The notes under the pieces are model-generated. The model was not told where the DNA came from. It saw only the letters and a program-made list of their open reading frames with translations, and searched no databases. Positions 27,517 to 36,148 of a DNA stretch of 64,000 nt are shown here, one piece after another; positions within the stretch are counted from its first letter, which is position 1, and each line of letters begins with the position of its first letter. Source of the stretch: Geomonas agri. GTDB lineage: Bacteria > Desulfobacterota > Desulfuromonadia > Geobacterales > Geobacteraceae. The translations under genes and the position numbers were made by a program. The stretch covers positions 2,268,799-2,332,798 of the forward strand of contig NZ_JAINZO010000001.1 in the NCBI RefSeq assembly GCF_020179605.1, given 5' to 3'.

Positions 27517-28818
27517 TCAACTCTTCCTCCTGGTCAACTCAACCAACGCATCGGACAAGATCCCCAGCGCCTGTTTCAGTTCGGCATCGCTCACGTTCAG
27601 TGGGGGGATCAGGCGGACCACGTTACGCTGCAAGCCGCAGCCGATCAGGATCAACCCCTTGGCCAGACACTCGTCAATCAGGTTTTGGCACAGCCTGCCG
27701 TCAGCGGCGCCGGCCTCGTCCACGAATTCCACCCCGATCATGCACCCCATCCCCCGGACATCGCCGATGCTCGGGTTGTGCATGGCCACTTCCTGCAGGT
27801 AGGAAACCATCTTGGCGCCGGCCGCGCAGGCACGGTCTAGAAGCCCCTCTTCCTTGATCGACTGCAACGTCGCCAAGGCGGCCGCGCAGGAGACAGGGTT
27901 CCCCCCGAACGTGGAACCGTGCGCCGGGGAATCCCACTTCTTCATCAGTTCCTTGGATGCGACCACTGCCCCGAGCGGCAGACCGGAGGCGAGTGCTTTG
28001 GCGGTCACCAGAATGTCCGGCTTGACCCCGGCATGCTCGCAGCAAAACCACTTCCCAGTCCTGCCGACTCCGGACTGCACTTCGTCGAAGATGAGCAGGA
28101 TGCCGTACTCGTCGCAGATCTTGCGCAACCCCTTGAGGTAAGTCCTAGGGGCCGGGTAGTAGCCTCCTTCCCCGAGGAAGGGCTCGACGATGATGGCGGC
28201 CACCTCCTCCGGTGGCACCTGGCGCTGGAAGAGCCGGTCCAACTCCTCCAGGCATCTGCCACCGCACGCCTCGGCGTTCATGCCGCACGAGCAGATGAAA
28301 CAGGCGGGGTAGCTGACTTGGTACACGGAGGGAACCAGCGGATGGTAACGCCTGCGGTAGGCGGAGGAGCTGCTGGTGAGGGAGAGGGCCCCCATGGTGC
28401 GCCCGTGGAATCCCCCGGTGCAGGAGACGATTGCCTGACGGCCGCTGGTGTAGCGCGCCAACTTGAGGGCTCCCTCGACCGCCTCGGCACCGGAGTTGCC
28501 GAAGAACAGCATGTCCAGTCCGGCGGGCGTGACCGAGGTCAGTTCCTCGGCGGCCGCTACCGTTGCTTCGCTGTAGTAGATACCGCCGGCGTGGAGGTAG
28601 TGGTCCACCTGTTTCTTGACCGCCTGGATCACCTTGGGATGGTTGTGCCCCAAGTTAAGGACCGCAAGTCCGGAGGAGAAGTCGAGAAAGCGCCTGCCGT
28701 CGATGGAGACGACTTCCGTCCCCTTACCGTGGGCGATGGTGATCGGGTAATAGTGATGCGCCGGCGGAGCTATGACTGCAAATGCCCGTTGCACCATCCT
28801 GTCGTCTTCGGTCATCAT
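27517..28818 (-). CDS. Class III aminotransferase (4-aminobutyrate/acetylornithine type)
   Basis: The 433-residue PLP enzyme has the class III motifs: GNSGAEAVEGALKLAR, GGFHGRTMGALSLT, the cofactor aspartate in LIFDEVQSGVGRTGKW and the Schiff-base lysine in TAKALASGLPLGAV. The sequence style fits 4-aminobutyrate or related omega-aminotransferases, and the exact amine donor is not determined. A cysteine-rich insert (CFICSCGMNAEACGGRC) near residue 175 may bind metal. It is monocistronic, with GGGGG before the ATG. Confidence 0.88.
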   Translation of the reverse strand: MMTEDDRMVQRAFAVIAPPAHHYYPITIAHGKGTEVVSIDGRRFLDFSSGLAVLNLGHNHPKVIQAVKKQVDHYLHAGGIYYSEATVAAAEELTSVTPAGLDMLFFGNSGAEAVEGALKLARYTSGRQAIVSCTGGFHGRTMGALSLTSSSSAYRRRYHPLVPSVYQVSYPACFICSCGMNAEACGGRCLEELDRLFQRQVPPEEVAAIIVEPFLGEGGYYPAPRTYLKGLRKICDEYGILLIFDEVQSGVGRTGKWFCCEHAGVKPDILVTAKALASGLPLGAVVASKELMKKWDSPAHGSTFGGNPVSCAAALATLQSIKEEGLLDRACAAGAKMVSYLQEVAMHNPSIGDVRGMGCMIGVEFVDEAGAADGRLCQNLIDECLAKGLILIGCGLQRNVVRLIPPLNVSDAELKQALGILSDALVELTRRKS

Positions 28819-28927
28819 GCACCCCCAGCTTTACATTAATAGTAACAAATGAAGGTTAGATGATAGCAGAGTCATGAGGGTGCGCAAGACGGACGCTAAT
28901 GCTGCCGGAGAACTTTTTTTGCGGTTG

Positions 28928-28955
28928 TTGCAAATAAAAAAGATTAGACTACACT
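28928..28955 (+). promoter_or_regulatory. Possible sigma-70 promoter of the PilZ gene
   Basis: TTGCAA, a 16-base spacer and TACACT (four of six matches at each box) lie 59 bases before the PilZ gene start. Confidence 0.35.
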
Positions 28956-29013
28956 AACGTCTGCGCCGAAATCGCCGTTCAAAAAACCAATGAAGGACTA
29001 AAAAGGAGGGGCG

Positions 29014-29286
29014 ATGTACAAGGAAAAAAGAAACTTCGCCAGGCTGGCCTTACACGCGAAAGCGAACCTTCACCAGGGCGACCGCACCATCGAGGGAGAG
29101 GTTGAAAACCTCAGCATGAAGGGGGTCTTCGTGACGGCGGCACACAAGCTGGAGCAGAACGACATGGTAGCCGTGACCATCTACCACACGCTGACGCCGC
29201 AGGTGCTCTGCGACCTAAAGGCGAAGGTGGTCAGGATCACCGACCAGGGGATGGGACTGCAATTTGAAAAGACCCTTCTCGACTGA
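29014..29286 (+). CDS. PilZ domain cyclic-di-GMP receptor
   Basis: The 90-residue protein is a single PilZ domain with both binding motifs, RNFAR (RxxxR) at residues 6-10 and NLSMKG (NxSxxG) near residue 33. It should bind cyclic-di-GMP and act as an adaptor. A strong AAGGAGGGG site precedes the ATG. A hairpin overlaps its stop codon. Together with the GGDEF regulator and MshEN-like protein it adds to the cyclic-di-GMP content of the window. Confidence 0.9.
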   Translation: MYKEKRNFARLALHAKANLHQGDRTIEGEVENLSMKGVFVTAAHKLEQNDMVAVTIYHTLTPQVLCDLKAKVVRITDQGMGLQFEKTLLD

Positions 29287-29294
29287 GAAGGGTC
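29271..29294 (+). terminator. Hairpin overlapping the PilZ gene stop
   Basis: The ten-base-pair stem GACCCTTCTC / GAGAAGGGTC with loop GACT includes the last codons and the stop. No T-run follows. Confidence 0.5.
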
Positions 29295-29342
29295 CCGATA
29301 TACCTGCCAAAAACAGGGGAGTTGGTCGAGGCCGCCGCGGCC

Positions 29343-30353
29343 TCAACAGATGCGGGGCAGCTGCTCTCCCGCCAGCATCTCCACTCCCCTCACTCCACCA
29401 ACCAGGGTTTCCATCTGCACCTTGCCGGCTGAAGTCTCGGTGACCTCGCCGATGATGGCGGCATCCTTCCCCAGTGGATGGCGGTGCATCCGCGCCAGGG
29501 CTGCTTCAGCCTGGTCCGGCGCCACGAACGCCAGCAGTTTCCCCTCGTTTGCAACATAGAGCGGGTCGAGCCCGAGGATGGAGCAAACTCCCTTGACCCC
29601 CGGGTTGATCGGGAGGCTCTTCTCGTCCAGCGTGATGGTCACGCCCGACTGCAGGGCAATCTCCTTGAGGGTGGTCGCCACGCCGCCGCGGGTCGGGTCG
29701 CGCAGCACGTGGAGCGCGGGACCAAGCGGCAGAAGGTCCGCCACCAGCCCGTTCAGGGGAGCCGAATCGCTCTGGATACCGCTGTCGATCTCCAGCCCTT
29801 CACGAGCCGAGAGAACGGCGATGCCGTGGTCGCCGATGCAGCCGTTGACGATGACCTTGTCGCCCACCTGCGCCGAGGCGCCGTCTATATGCAGGTTGTG
29901 CTCCACGGCCCCGATGCCGGAGGTGTTGATGAAGATGCGATCCCCCTTCCCTTTCGGCACCACCTTGGTGTCTCCGGTGACGATGGCGACCCCGGCTGCT
30001 TCAGCAGCTTCGCGCATCGACGCAAGAATCTTCGCCAGTTCGGCCTTGGAGAAACCTTCCTCGAGGATGAAGCCGACGGAGAGGCACAAGGGGCGGGCGC
30101 CCATCATGGCCAGGTCGTTGACCGTGCCGTTGACGGCGAGGTCGCCGATGTTGCCGCCAGGGAAGAAGATCGGGTCCACGACGTAGGAGTCGGTGCTGAA
30201 GGCGAGTTTGATGCCGCCGATATTGAGCAGGGCCGCGTCGTTTTGGCCGGCGACCGGCACGCTGGAGAGCTGCGGGATAATCAGCTCGTCGAGGAGCTGG
30301 TGCGAAAGCCTCCCGCCGCTGCCGTGGCCCAGGAGGATGAGGTCGTTGTTCAA
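29343..30353 (-). CDS. hypE: Hydrogenase maturation protein HypE
   Basis: The 336-residue AIR-synthase-like protein starts MNNDLILLGHGSGGR and ends in PRIC, the C-terminal cysteine that is carbamoylated and dehydrated to thiocyanate for the NiFe cyanide ligands. The motifs FSTDSYVVDPIFFPGGNIG and RDPTRGGVA are family-typical. The start codon is TTG with AAGGAG seven bases upstream. It follows hypD after a 74-base gap containing a 9-bp tandem repeat and is the last gene of the hydrogenase unit. Confidence 0.96.
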   Translation of the reverse strand: MNNDLILLGHGSGGRLSHQLLDELIIPQLSSVPVAGQNDAALLNIGGIKLAFSTDSYVVDPIFFPGGNIGDLAVNGTVNDLAMMGARPLCLSVGFILEEGFSKAELAKILASMREAAEAAGVAIVTGDTKVVPKGKGDRIFINTSGIGAVEHNLHIDGASAQVGDKVIVNGCIGDHGIAVLSAREGLEIDSGIQSDSAPLNGLVADLLPLGPALHVLRDPTRGGVATTLKEIALQSGVTITLDEKSLPINPGVKGVCSILGLDPLYVANEGKLLAFVAPDQAEAALARMHRHPLGKDAAIIGEVTETSAGKVQMETLVGGVRGVEMLAGEQLPRIC

Positions 30354-30370
30354 AGGGGGTCTCCTTTTTG

Positions 30371-30415
30371 GTCAGACTTGTCGGACCAGTCGGACTTGCC
30401 GGACTGGTCTGACAA
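30371..30415. repeat. Five tandem 9-bp repeats between hypD and hypE
   Basis: Five consecutive degenerate 9-mers of type GTCGGACNN are present: GTCAGACTT, GTCGGACCA, GTCGGACTT, GCCGGACTG, GTCTGACAA. The outer parts are also mutually inverted (GTCAGAC and GTCTGAC), so the transcript could fold into a hairpin. Confidence 0.8.
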
Positions 30416-30427
30416 CAGAGTTTTTTC

Positions 30428-31519
30428 TTACCGGCCGTACTTGAAGGCGGCTGCGCAGGTTCCCTCGGAGGAGACCATGCAGGCGCCTACCGGCGACTCG
30501 GGGGTGCACTTGCCGCCGAAGAGCGGGCAGTCGAAGGGGGAAACCTTACCCTTCAGGATCTCGCCGCACAGGCACCCCTTGTGCTCCTTGAGCTCCTCCA
30601 CCTGCACCGGGATGGCCAGTTCGGCATCGAACTCGGCATACTTGTCGGCGATCCTCAGCCCGCTGCCGGGGAGCACGCCGATGCCGCGCCAGGGGGCGTC
30701 GAAGGGAGTGAACACGTCGGCAAGCATCGCCTGTGCCTTGGCGTTACCTTCCCAACGCACCACGCGCGAGTACTGGATCTCCACCTTGCTCTCACCGGCC
30801 AACGCCTGGCGCACCAGCATCTCCACGCCCTGCAGGACGTCGGTCGGCTCGAAGCCGGTCACCACGCAGGGGACCCTGTACTCCTCGCACAGGAAGCGGT
30901 AAGCGTCGGCGCCGATGATGGCGCTGACATGGGCCGGGCAGATGTAGCCGTCCACCTGCAGGTCCGGGTCCGCGGACAGGATCGCCATCGGCTGCGGCAT
31001 GGTCTTATGCGAGGCGAGCACGAAGTAGTTGGTAAGTCCCTGCGCCTTGGCCGCCAGGATGCTGCCGGCGATGGTCGGGGCGGTGGTCTCGAAGCCGACA
31101 CCGAGGAAGACGACGCGCTTAGTTGGGTTCTTGGCGGCGAGCTGCACGGCGTCCAGCGGCGAGTAAACGACACGGATGTCGGCCCCTTTGGCCCGCTCTT
31201 CCATTAGCGAGGAGCTTGAGCCTGGTACGCGGAGCATGTCGCCGAAGCTGGTGATGATAACGTCGGGGAGGCGGCATAGCGCGATGGCCCGATCGAGGTA
31301 GCTGTTGGGGGTGACGCAGACCGGGCAGCCCGGGCCAGAGATCAGCTTCACCTGCGGCGGGAGCAGGCTTCTCAGGCCGAACTGGTAGATCGCCATGGTG
31401 TGCGTGCCGCAGACTTCCATGAAGACCAGGGGCTTCTCCACCCCCTTGGTCAGCTCGGCGATACGCCGCGCCAATCCCTGCACCAACTCTTTATCGCGAA
31501 AGCTGTCGGAGTAGTTCAT
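30428..31519 (-). CDS. hypD: Hydrogenase maturation protein HypD
   Basis: The 363-residue iron-sulfur protein, with HypC, forms the scaffold on which Fe(CN)2CO is built. Family motifs are CGTHTMAIYQFGL, GPGCPVCVTP, GFETTAP and the C-terminal cysteine-rich EHKGCLCGEILKG and CPLFGGKCTPESPVGACMVSSEG. Its ATG overlaps the hypC stop by four bases. Confidence 0.97.
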   Translation of the reverse strand: MNYSDSFRDKELVQGLARRIAELTKGVEKPLVFMEVCGTHTMAIYQFGLRSLLPPQVKLISGPGCPVCVTPNSYLDRAIALCRLPDVIITSFGDMLRVPGSSSSLMEERAKGADIRVVYSPLDAVQLAAKNPTKRVVFLGVGFETTAPTIAGSILAAKAQGLTNYFVLASHKTMPQPMAILSADPDLQVDGYICPAHVSAIIGADAYRFLCEEYRVPCVVTGFEPTDVLQGVEMLVRQALAGESKVEIQYSRVVRWEGNAKAQAMLADVFTPFDAPWRGIGVLPGSGLRIADKYAEFDAELAIPVQVEELKEHKGCLCGEILKGKVSPFDCPLFGGKCTPESPVGACMVSSEGTCAAAFKYGR

Positions 31520-31746
31520 CCCATCAACTCCGGCGAGTAGACTTCACGCATCAACTCCAGGGTTGCCTTTGCATCTTCCTCGTCCAGCTTGGAGATGGCG
31601 AAGCCGGCGTGAACGATGACGAAATCGCCCACTTTAACTTCCTGGTCCAGCATCATGAGGCTCGCTTCGCGCTTCACGCCATCGACCTCGGTCATGGCAA
31701 AGTCGCCATCAATGCTGATCACCTGCATCGGTACACCTACACACAT
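31516..31746 (-). CDS. hypC: Hydrogenase maturation chaperone HypC
   Basis: The 76-residue protein begins MCVGVPMQVISI, the HypC signature in which Cys2 binds iron after Met removal. AAGGAG precedes the ATG at 31746; the longer frame to 31926 runs into hypF and is spurious. It overlaps hypD by four bases. Confidence 0.96.
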   Translation of the reverse strand: MCVGVPMQVISIDGDFAMTEVDGVKREASLMMLDQEVKVGDFVIVHAGFAISKLDEEDAKATLELMREVYSPELMG

Positions 31747-31841
31747 CTTCGGACTCCTTTTTACAATATCCGCGTTCGTATCCGTTTCGTCTTTCAAGGT
31801 TTGCCTGGGTCCCCGCCCCCGGAGGGGGAGGAGCAAAAGCA

Positions 31842-34115
31842 TTACTGTCTCCGAAAAAGGTTGCCTGCGATGACAGCTTGGCCGAGGGCGAGGCCGCCGT
31901 CGTTGGGCGGCACCAGCCGGTGGCAATAAACTCTAAATTCCTCGGCCGCCAACCGCTCCGCGACGTCCTCGGTCAACAGCCGGTTCTGGAACACCCCGCC
32001 GGACAGGACCACCCGATCCAGCCCTCTTCCGGTTCTGATCCGTCCGCACATCTCAACGATCCCAGCCGCGACGGTACGGTGGAAAGCACGGGCAATGTTG
32101 GAACAACTCCTGTCGGCGGCAAGGTCAGCGCAGATGGCGGCGATGGTCGGGCCGAAGTCAAGGACCTCCCCCCCCTCCCCTGTCACCACATACGGATACG
32201 GCTCGCTCGCACTCCCCGTTTCCGCCAGCGCCTCCAGCTCGATGGCGGCCTGCCCCTCGTAGCTGATCCGGTGCCGCACCCCAAGCAGAGCCGACACGGC
32301 ATCGAAAAGCCTGCCGCAGCTCGAGGTGAGCGGCGCGTTGATTCCCTTCTCCAGCATCTTCAAAAAGAGCGATCGGTCAGCCTCCTGCACTTCATCGCAG
32401 ACGGCCAGCGGCTGCCGGAACAGCTCGTCACCGTGTAACCGGTACAGCGCCGAGAGCGCCATGCGGTACGGCTCCTTGACCGCTGCATCGCCGCCGGGCA
32501 TGCGCATCTGGGCTAAGTAACCGCGCCGCTGGAAACTTTTATAACCGCCGACCAGGAACTCGCCTCCCCAGATAGTGCCGTCGCTGCCGTAGCCGGTCCC
32601 GTCCAGGACCACGCCGATCACGTCGCCGTCAAGGCCGTTCTCGGCCATGCAGGACGCCATGTGTGCGTGGTGGTGCTGCACGGCGATGCACGGCAATCCC
32701 AGCCCCTGCCCGTACACCGTGGAGAGGTAGTCCGGGTGCAGGTCATGGGCTACGACGTCGGGAGTAATCTCGAGCAGCCGCTGCAGGTGCCCCGCGCTTT
32801 CCTCCAGCGACGACATGGTCGCTGCGTTCTTCAAATCGCCGATATGCTGGCTCATGAAGCCTTGGGGGCCGCGGGTGAGGCAGAGGGTTGCTTTCAGCTC
32901 CGCACCCAGCGCCAGCACGCTCGCCTGTTCGCCCGGAAGTGCCAGCGCACGCGGCACGTAACCACGCGAGCGGCGTAAAAAGAGTGGCTCGCCCCGGTAC
33001 AGGCGAATTACCGAATCGTCGGTCCGCATGTGGATTTCGCGGTCGTTGGTCAGGAACAGGTCCGCGATGCCGGAGAGCATACGGAGCGCCTCGTCATCCC
33101 GGTAGGCGATGGGCTCGTCGGACAGGTTGCCACTGGTCATTACCAGCGGACGACCAAAGCCACGCGCCAGCAGGTGCTGCAAGGGGTTCCCCGGCAGCAT
33201 GAACCCGAACCAGCCGTTGCCCGGAGCCACCAGCTCCGCAATCGGTGTCTGCAGCCGTTTCCTCGTCAGGACGATGGGCCGTTCCACCCCGGCGAGCAAC
33301 CGTCCTTCCAGATCGGAGCAGTGCACGTAGCGGCGCACGGAGTCGAGGTCGGCGGCGAGCATGGCAAAAGGCTTCTCGTCCCGCTTTTTGCGCCGACGCA
33401 ACAACCCGATCGCAGCCTCGCTGCAAGCGTCAACGGCGAGATGGTATCCCCCCACCCCTTTCACGGCAACGATGGCACCTTCTTTCAGTGCCTCGATTGT
33501 CTGCCGCAACGGATCCCCAGTCACGGCAACTCCCTCGCGATCGTAAAGGCTCAGGCGGGGGCCGCAGACCGGACAGGCATTAGGCTGGGCATGAAAGCGG
33601 CGATGCAGCGGATCGTGGTACTCGGCCAGGCAGTCATCGCACATGGCGAAGCCGGCCATGGTGGTGGCGGGACGGTCGTAGGGGATGCCAGTGATGATGG
33701 AATAGCGCGGGCCGCAGTTGGTGCAGTTGATGAATGGGTAGAGGTACCGGCGGTTGCCCGGTTCGAAGAGTTCGGCGAGGCAGTCGTCGCAGACGTCGCA
33801 ATCGGGGGATATCTCGCCGCCCTTCCCCGCCTTGGCGCTGTCGAGGATGACGAAGCCCTCGCCACCGGCTGTCGTGATCTTCTCGAACTTGAGCGAGCCG
33901 ATCACGGCCAGCGGGGGTGCTTCCTCGCGCAGTGCGTGGCTGAAGGCTAGCAGGTCATTCCCATCCCCTTCCGCCTCGATCTGGACTCCTTTGCCGGTGT
34001 TGCGCACCCAACCGGAGAGCCCAAAACGCAGGGCGAGACGGTACACGAAGGGGCGGAAGCCCACCCCTTGCACGATGCCGTCGATCTCCAGGCTGGCACG
34101 CTCGCGTGAGGTCAT
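31842..34115 (-). CDS. hypF: Carbamoyltransferase HypF
   Basis: The 757-residue protein has the HypF domain order: acylphosphatase (GIVQGVGFRPFVYRLA at the N-terminus), two zinc-finger pairs (CDVCDDC, CTNCGPR, CDDCLAEYHD, CPVCGPR), a YrdC-like domain and a Kae1-like domain with HHHAHMASC. It makes the carbamoyl adenylate that becomes the cyanide ligands of the hydrogenase. It lies between hypB and hypC. The ribosome site is weak. Confidence 0.97.
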   Translation of the reverse strand: MTSRERASLEIDGIVQGVGFRPFVYRLALRFGLSGWVRNTGKGVQIEAEGDGNDLLAFSHALREEAPPLAVIGSLKFEKITTAGGEGFVILDSAKAGKGGEISPDCDVCDDCLAELFEPGNRRYLYPFINCTNCGPRYSIITGIPYDRPATTMAGFAMCDDCLAEYHDPLHRRFHAQPNACPVCGPRLSLYDREGVAVTGDPLRQTIEALKEGAIVAVKGVGGYHLAVDACSEAAIGLLRRRKKRDEKPFAMLAADLDSVRRYVHCSDLEGRLLAGVERPIVLTRKRLQTPIAELVAPGNGWFGFMLPGNPLQHLLARGFGRPLVMTSGNLSDEPIAYRDDEALRMLSGIADLFLTNDREIHMRTDDSVIRLYRGEPLFLRRSRGYVPRALALPGEQASVLALGAELKATLCLTRGPQGFMSQHIGDLKNAATMSSLEESAGHLQRLLEITPDVVAHDLHPDYLSTVYGQGLGLPCIAVQHHHAHMASCMAENGLDGDVIGVVLDGTGYGSDGTIWGGEFLVGGYKSFQRRGYLAQMRMPGGDAAVKEPYRMALSALYRLHGDELFRQPLAVCDEVQEADRSLFLKMLEKGINAPLTSSCGRLFDAVSALLGVRHRISYEGQAAIELEALAETGSASEPYPYVVTGEGGEVLDFGPTIAAICADLAADRSCSNIARAFHRTVAAGIVEMCGRIRTGRGLDRVVLSGGVFQNRLLTEDVAERLAAEEFRVYCHRLVPPNDGGLALGQAVIAGNLFRRQ

Positions 34116-34136
34116 CTCGTTACCGAAAGGTCCGGA

Positions 34137-35000
34137 CTAGGCCTTGGACCGCTCCATCCCTTTCTTGAGCCAGGCGTACCACTCGTCCATCCCCTGGCCG
34201 GTCTTGCTAGAGACCTCGAGGATGTGGATACCCGGGGAGACCCGGCGCGCCATCTCCTTGCACTTCTCGACGTCGAAATCGAGGTAAGGAAGCAGGTCGA
34301 CCTTGTTGAGCAGCATGATGTCGGCGGCGTGGAACATCTGCGGGTACTTGAGCGGCTTGTCCTCGCCCTCGGTGACGCTCAGGACGACCACCTTGTGGTG
34401 TTCGCCCAGGTCAAAGGAAGCGGGGCACACGAGGTTGCCAACGTTCTCGATCAGGAGCAGGTCCAGGTTGTCCAGGTCGAAGCTCTCCGTGGCGTGCAGC
34501 ACCATGTGCGCGTCGAGGTGGCAGCCGGCGCCGGTGTTCACCTGCTTGACCGGCACGCCGGTTGCGGCGATACGCATGGCGTCGTTGTCCGTCTGCTGGT
34601 CACCCTCGACCACGGCGCAGCGGCAGGTGTCGGCCAGATCCTTCAGCGTCCGCTCCAGGATGGTGGTCTTGCCCGAACCGGGAGAGGAAACGAGGTTCAG
34701 TACGAACAGCCCCTTCTCGCGGAACAAGGCGCGGTTGCCCGACGCCATCCTGTTGTTCTTGGCGAGGATGTCGGTCTCGATCACCACCTTCCGGGCAGGC
34801 TTCTCCTCGCCGGTATGCTCGTGGTGATGGTGGTGCTTATGCCCCTCTCCGTGGTGATGGCCATGGTCATGGTCATGCCCGTGATGGTGGTCGTGACCGT
34901 GGTGGTGCCCATGACCGTGTCCGTGATGGTCGTGGTCGTGGTCGTGGTCATGATCATGATCGTGGTTGTGGTTCGGGCCGCAGCCGCAGTCTACGCACAT
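34137..35000 (-). CDS. hypB: Nickel-binding GTPase HypB with His-rich region
   Basis: The 287-residue protein begins MCVDCGCGP, the high-affinity nickel motif, followed by a stretch of about 50 residues with roughly 31 histidines. The GTPase part has Walker A SSPGSGKT, ENVGNLVCPASFDLG and NKVDLL. It stores and inserts nickel into hydrogenase together with HypA. GGAGG lies upstream. It is placed between tatA and hypF. Confidence 0.96.
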   Translation of the reverse strand: MCVDCGCGPNHNHDHDHDHDHDHDHHGHGHGHHHGHDHHHGHDHDHGHHHGEGHKHHHHHEHTGEEKPARKVVIETDILAKNNRMASGNRALFREKGLFVLNLVSSPGSGKTTILERTLKDLADTCRCAVVEGDQQTDNDAMRIAATGVPVKQVNTGAGCHLDAHMVLHATESFDLDNLDLLLIENVGNLVCPASFDLGEHHKVVVLSVTEGEDKPLKYPQMFHAADIMLLNKVDLLPYLDFDVEKCKEMARRVSPGIHILEVSSKTGQGMDEWYAWLKKGMERSKA

Positions 35001-35018
35001 ATCGTTTCAACCTCCGGA

Positions 35019-35201
35019 TTAGGCGTCTTTCTTATCGCTCTTCTCGTTGATCTGGACCACGTCCTCGCCGTTCATGGCCTTCTTGAAGCCCCTGATGCTG
35101 CTCCCCAGCGCCTGGCCGAACTGCGGCAGTTTGCAGGGACCGGCCACCACCAGCAGGATGACGGCTACGATGATCAACTCGGGCAAACCAAATCCAAACA
35201 T
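35019..35201 (-). CDS. tatA: TatA/E-type protein translocase subunit
   Basis: The 60-residue protein has one N-terminal helix (LPELIIVAVILLVVAG), the amphipathic segment LPQFGQALGSSIRGFKKAM and a charged tail, as in TatA/TatE. AAGGAG precedes the ATG. Its place in the hydrogenase operon suggests it serves Tat export of the HybS and HybA proteins, which both carry twin-arginine signals. Confidence 0.92.
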   Translation of the reverse strand: MFGFGLPELIIVAVILLVVAGPCKLPQFGQALGSSIRGFKKAMNGEDVVQINEKSDKKDA

Positions 35202-35256
35202 ATCGTTCTCCTTTGCAACGCTGACCCGGAGCGCCGGATCAGCCGTTTTTCCAAAA

Positions 35257-35368
35257 TCCCCTCTCCCTCCGGGAGAGGGCTAGGGTGAGGGCTTTGGCAC
35301 AGGGCACATGATCAGAGCCGGCAGCTCCCTCACCCGCCCTTCGGGCACCCTCTCCCGGGGAGAGGGAC
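35257..35368. repeat. REP/BIME-like palindromic element, copy B
   Basis: It has the same two inverted modules as the copy at 10444-10557 (CCCTCTCCC / GGGAGAGGG, AGGGTGAGGG, then CTCCCTCACCC, GCCCTTCGGGC and ACCCTCTCCC / GGGAGAGGG), around a different spacer of about 33 bases. It lies between hybP and tatA. Confidence 0.8.
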
Positions 35369-35373
35369 GAGAG

Positions 35374-35859
35374 CTAGGCATCTTTCCTTTTCAGTTCAAC
35401 GCCCACCTTGGCCAGTTCCTCGACCACCAGGGCCGCCACCTTCTCGAGCCCTGCCTCAAGGGGCGGGGTGAGCTGGTCGCCCGGGTCGAGCGACTTGGCA
35501 ACGATACCAAAGAAGGTGAGGTCGGGCTTGGGTGCGTCGCGCATCTCAGAGATCAGCAGCATCTCCTGCAAACCGATCTGGTGCGGCGACATCTTGACCG
35601 GTATGTTCTTGAGCATGATGTCTTCGCGCTCGTAGCGGAAGATGTCACCCGGTTCGCCCTTGGCCTGCACCACGTCTACCAGGATGACCTTGTCGGCCTC
35701 CTCGAACTTGAAGTGCACCATAATGCCTAGGGTACCGCCGTCGTAGAGTTCGACGTTCTCCGGGATCTGGTAGTGCTTCTCTAAATGTCGTACGAAATGG
35801 ACGCCGAACCCCTCGTCGGAGAGGATCAGGTTGCCAGCGCCATAGATGAGGACCTGCAT
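35374..35859 (-). CDS. hybP: Hydrogenase maturation protease (HybP/HybD type)
   Basis: The 161-residue endopeptidase has the nickel-sensing residues of the family: Glu16 in LSDEGFGVH, Asp near 62 in VILVDVV and His near 93 in MSPHQIG. It removes the C-terminal peptide of the large subunit after nickel insertion. It begins with TGGAGG upstream and lies 289 bases after hybL. The symbol follows the Geobacter hyb naming. Confidence 0.93.
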   Translation of the reverse strand: MQVLIYGAGNLILSDEGFGVHFVRHLEKHYQIPENVELYDGGTLGIMVHFKFEEADKVILVDVVQAKGEPGDIFRYEREDIMLKNIPVKMSPHQIGLQEMLLISEMRDAPKPDLTFFGIVAKSLDPGDQLTPPLEAGLEKVAALVVEELAKVGVELKRKDA

Positions 35860-36148
35860 GTAACCTCCAGAAAAAAGAAAAGGCCGGGGGGAAAACCATG
35901 GCTTGGAACTAGGGACTGGGGGCTAGCAAAACCAGGCTCTAAATTAAACGAGTACCGGCGGCGGCACAAGCTTTTTTCGCTGGTGCGCGCCCCTTAAGCC
36001 TTTTGGAATTGCCGATTTTTTGCAGCCCCCAACCCAAACTTTCCTAACCACTGTCTTCCGGTCCCGGCCCCTGATTCGGGAACGGAGGGGCCGGGAGCCA
36101 AGCAGCCGTTTTACCAGCCCCTACCCCCGGCACCTAGTCCCTGTTTTG
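35860..36148. other. 289-base gap between hybL and hybP with inverted motifs
   Basis: The gap has no gene. It holds GGGACTGGGGGCTAGCAAAAC near 35912 and an inverted relative (CACCTAGTCCCTGTTTTGCTA) near 36131-36151, which touches the hybL stop codon. A ten-base-pair hairpin lies between them. Confidence 0.6.
36062..36096. other. Large GC-rich hairpin between hybL and hybP
   Basis: TCCCGGCCCC and GGGGCCGGGA form a perfect ten-base-pair stem with a 15-base loop. There is no T-run. It could protect the upstream hybSABL mRNA or attenuate transcription into the maturation genes. Confidence 0.5.

Noticed and set aside
30371-30415. CRISPR-like array
   Set aside because: Units are only nine bases and contiguous with no spacers; no cas genes are present.
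34810-34990. Apparent tandem GTGGTCATG-like repeats
   Set aside because: These are codons for the His/Asp/Gly-rich region of HypB on the minus strand, not a separate repeat element.
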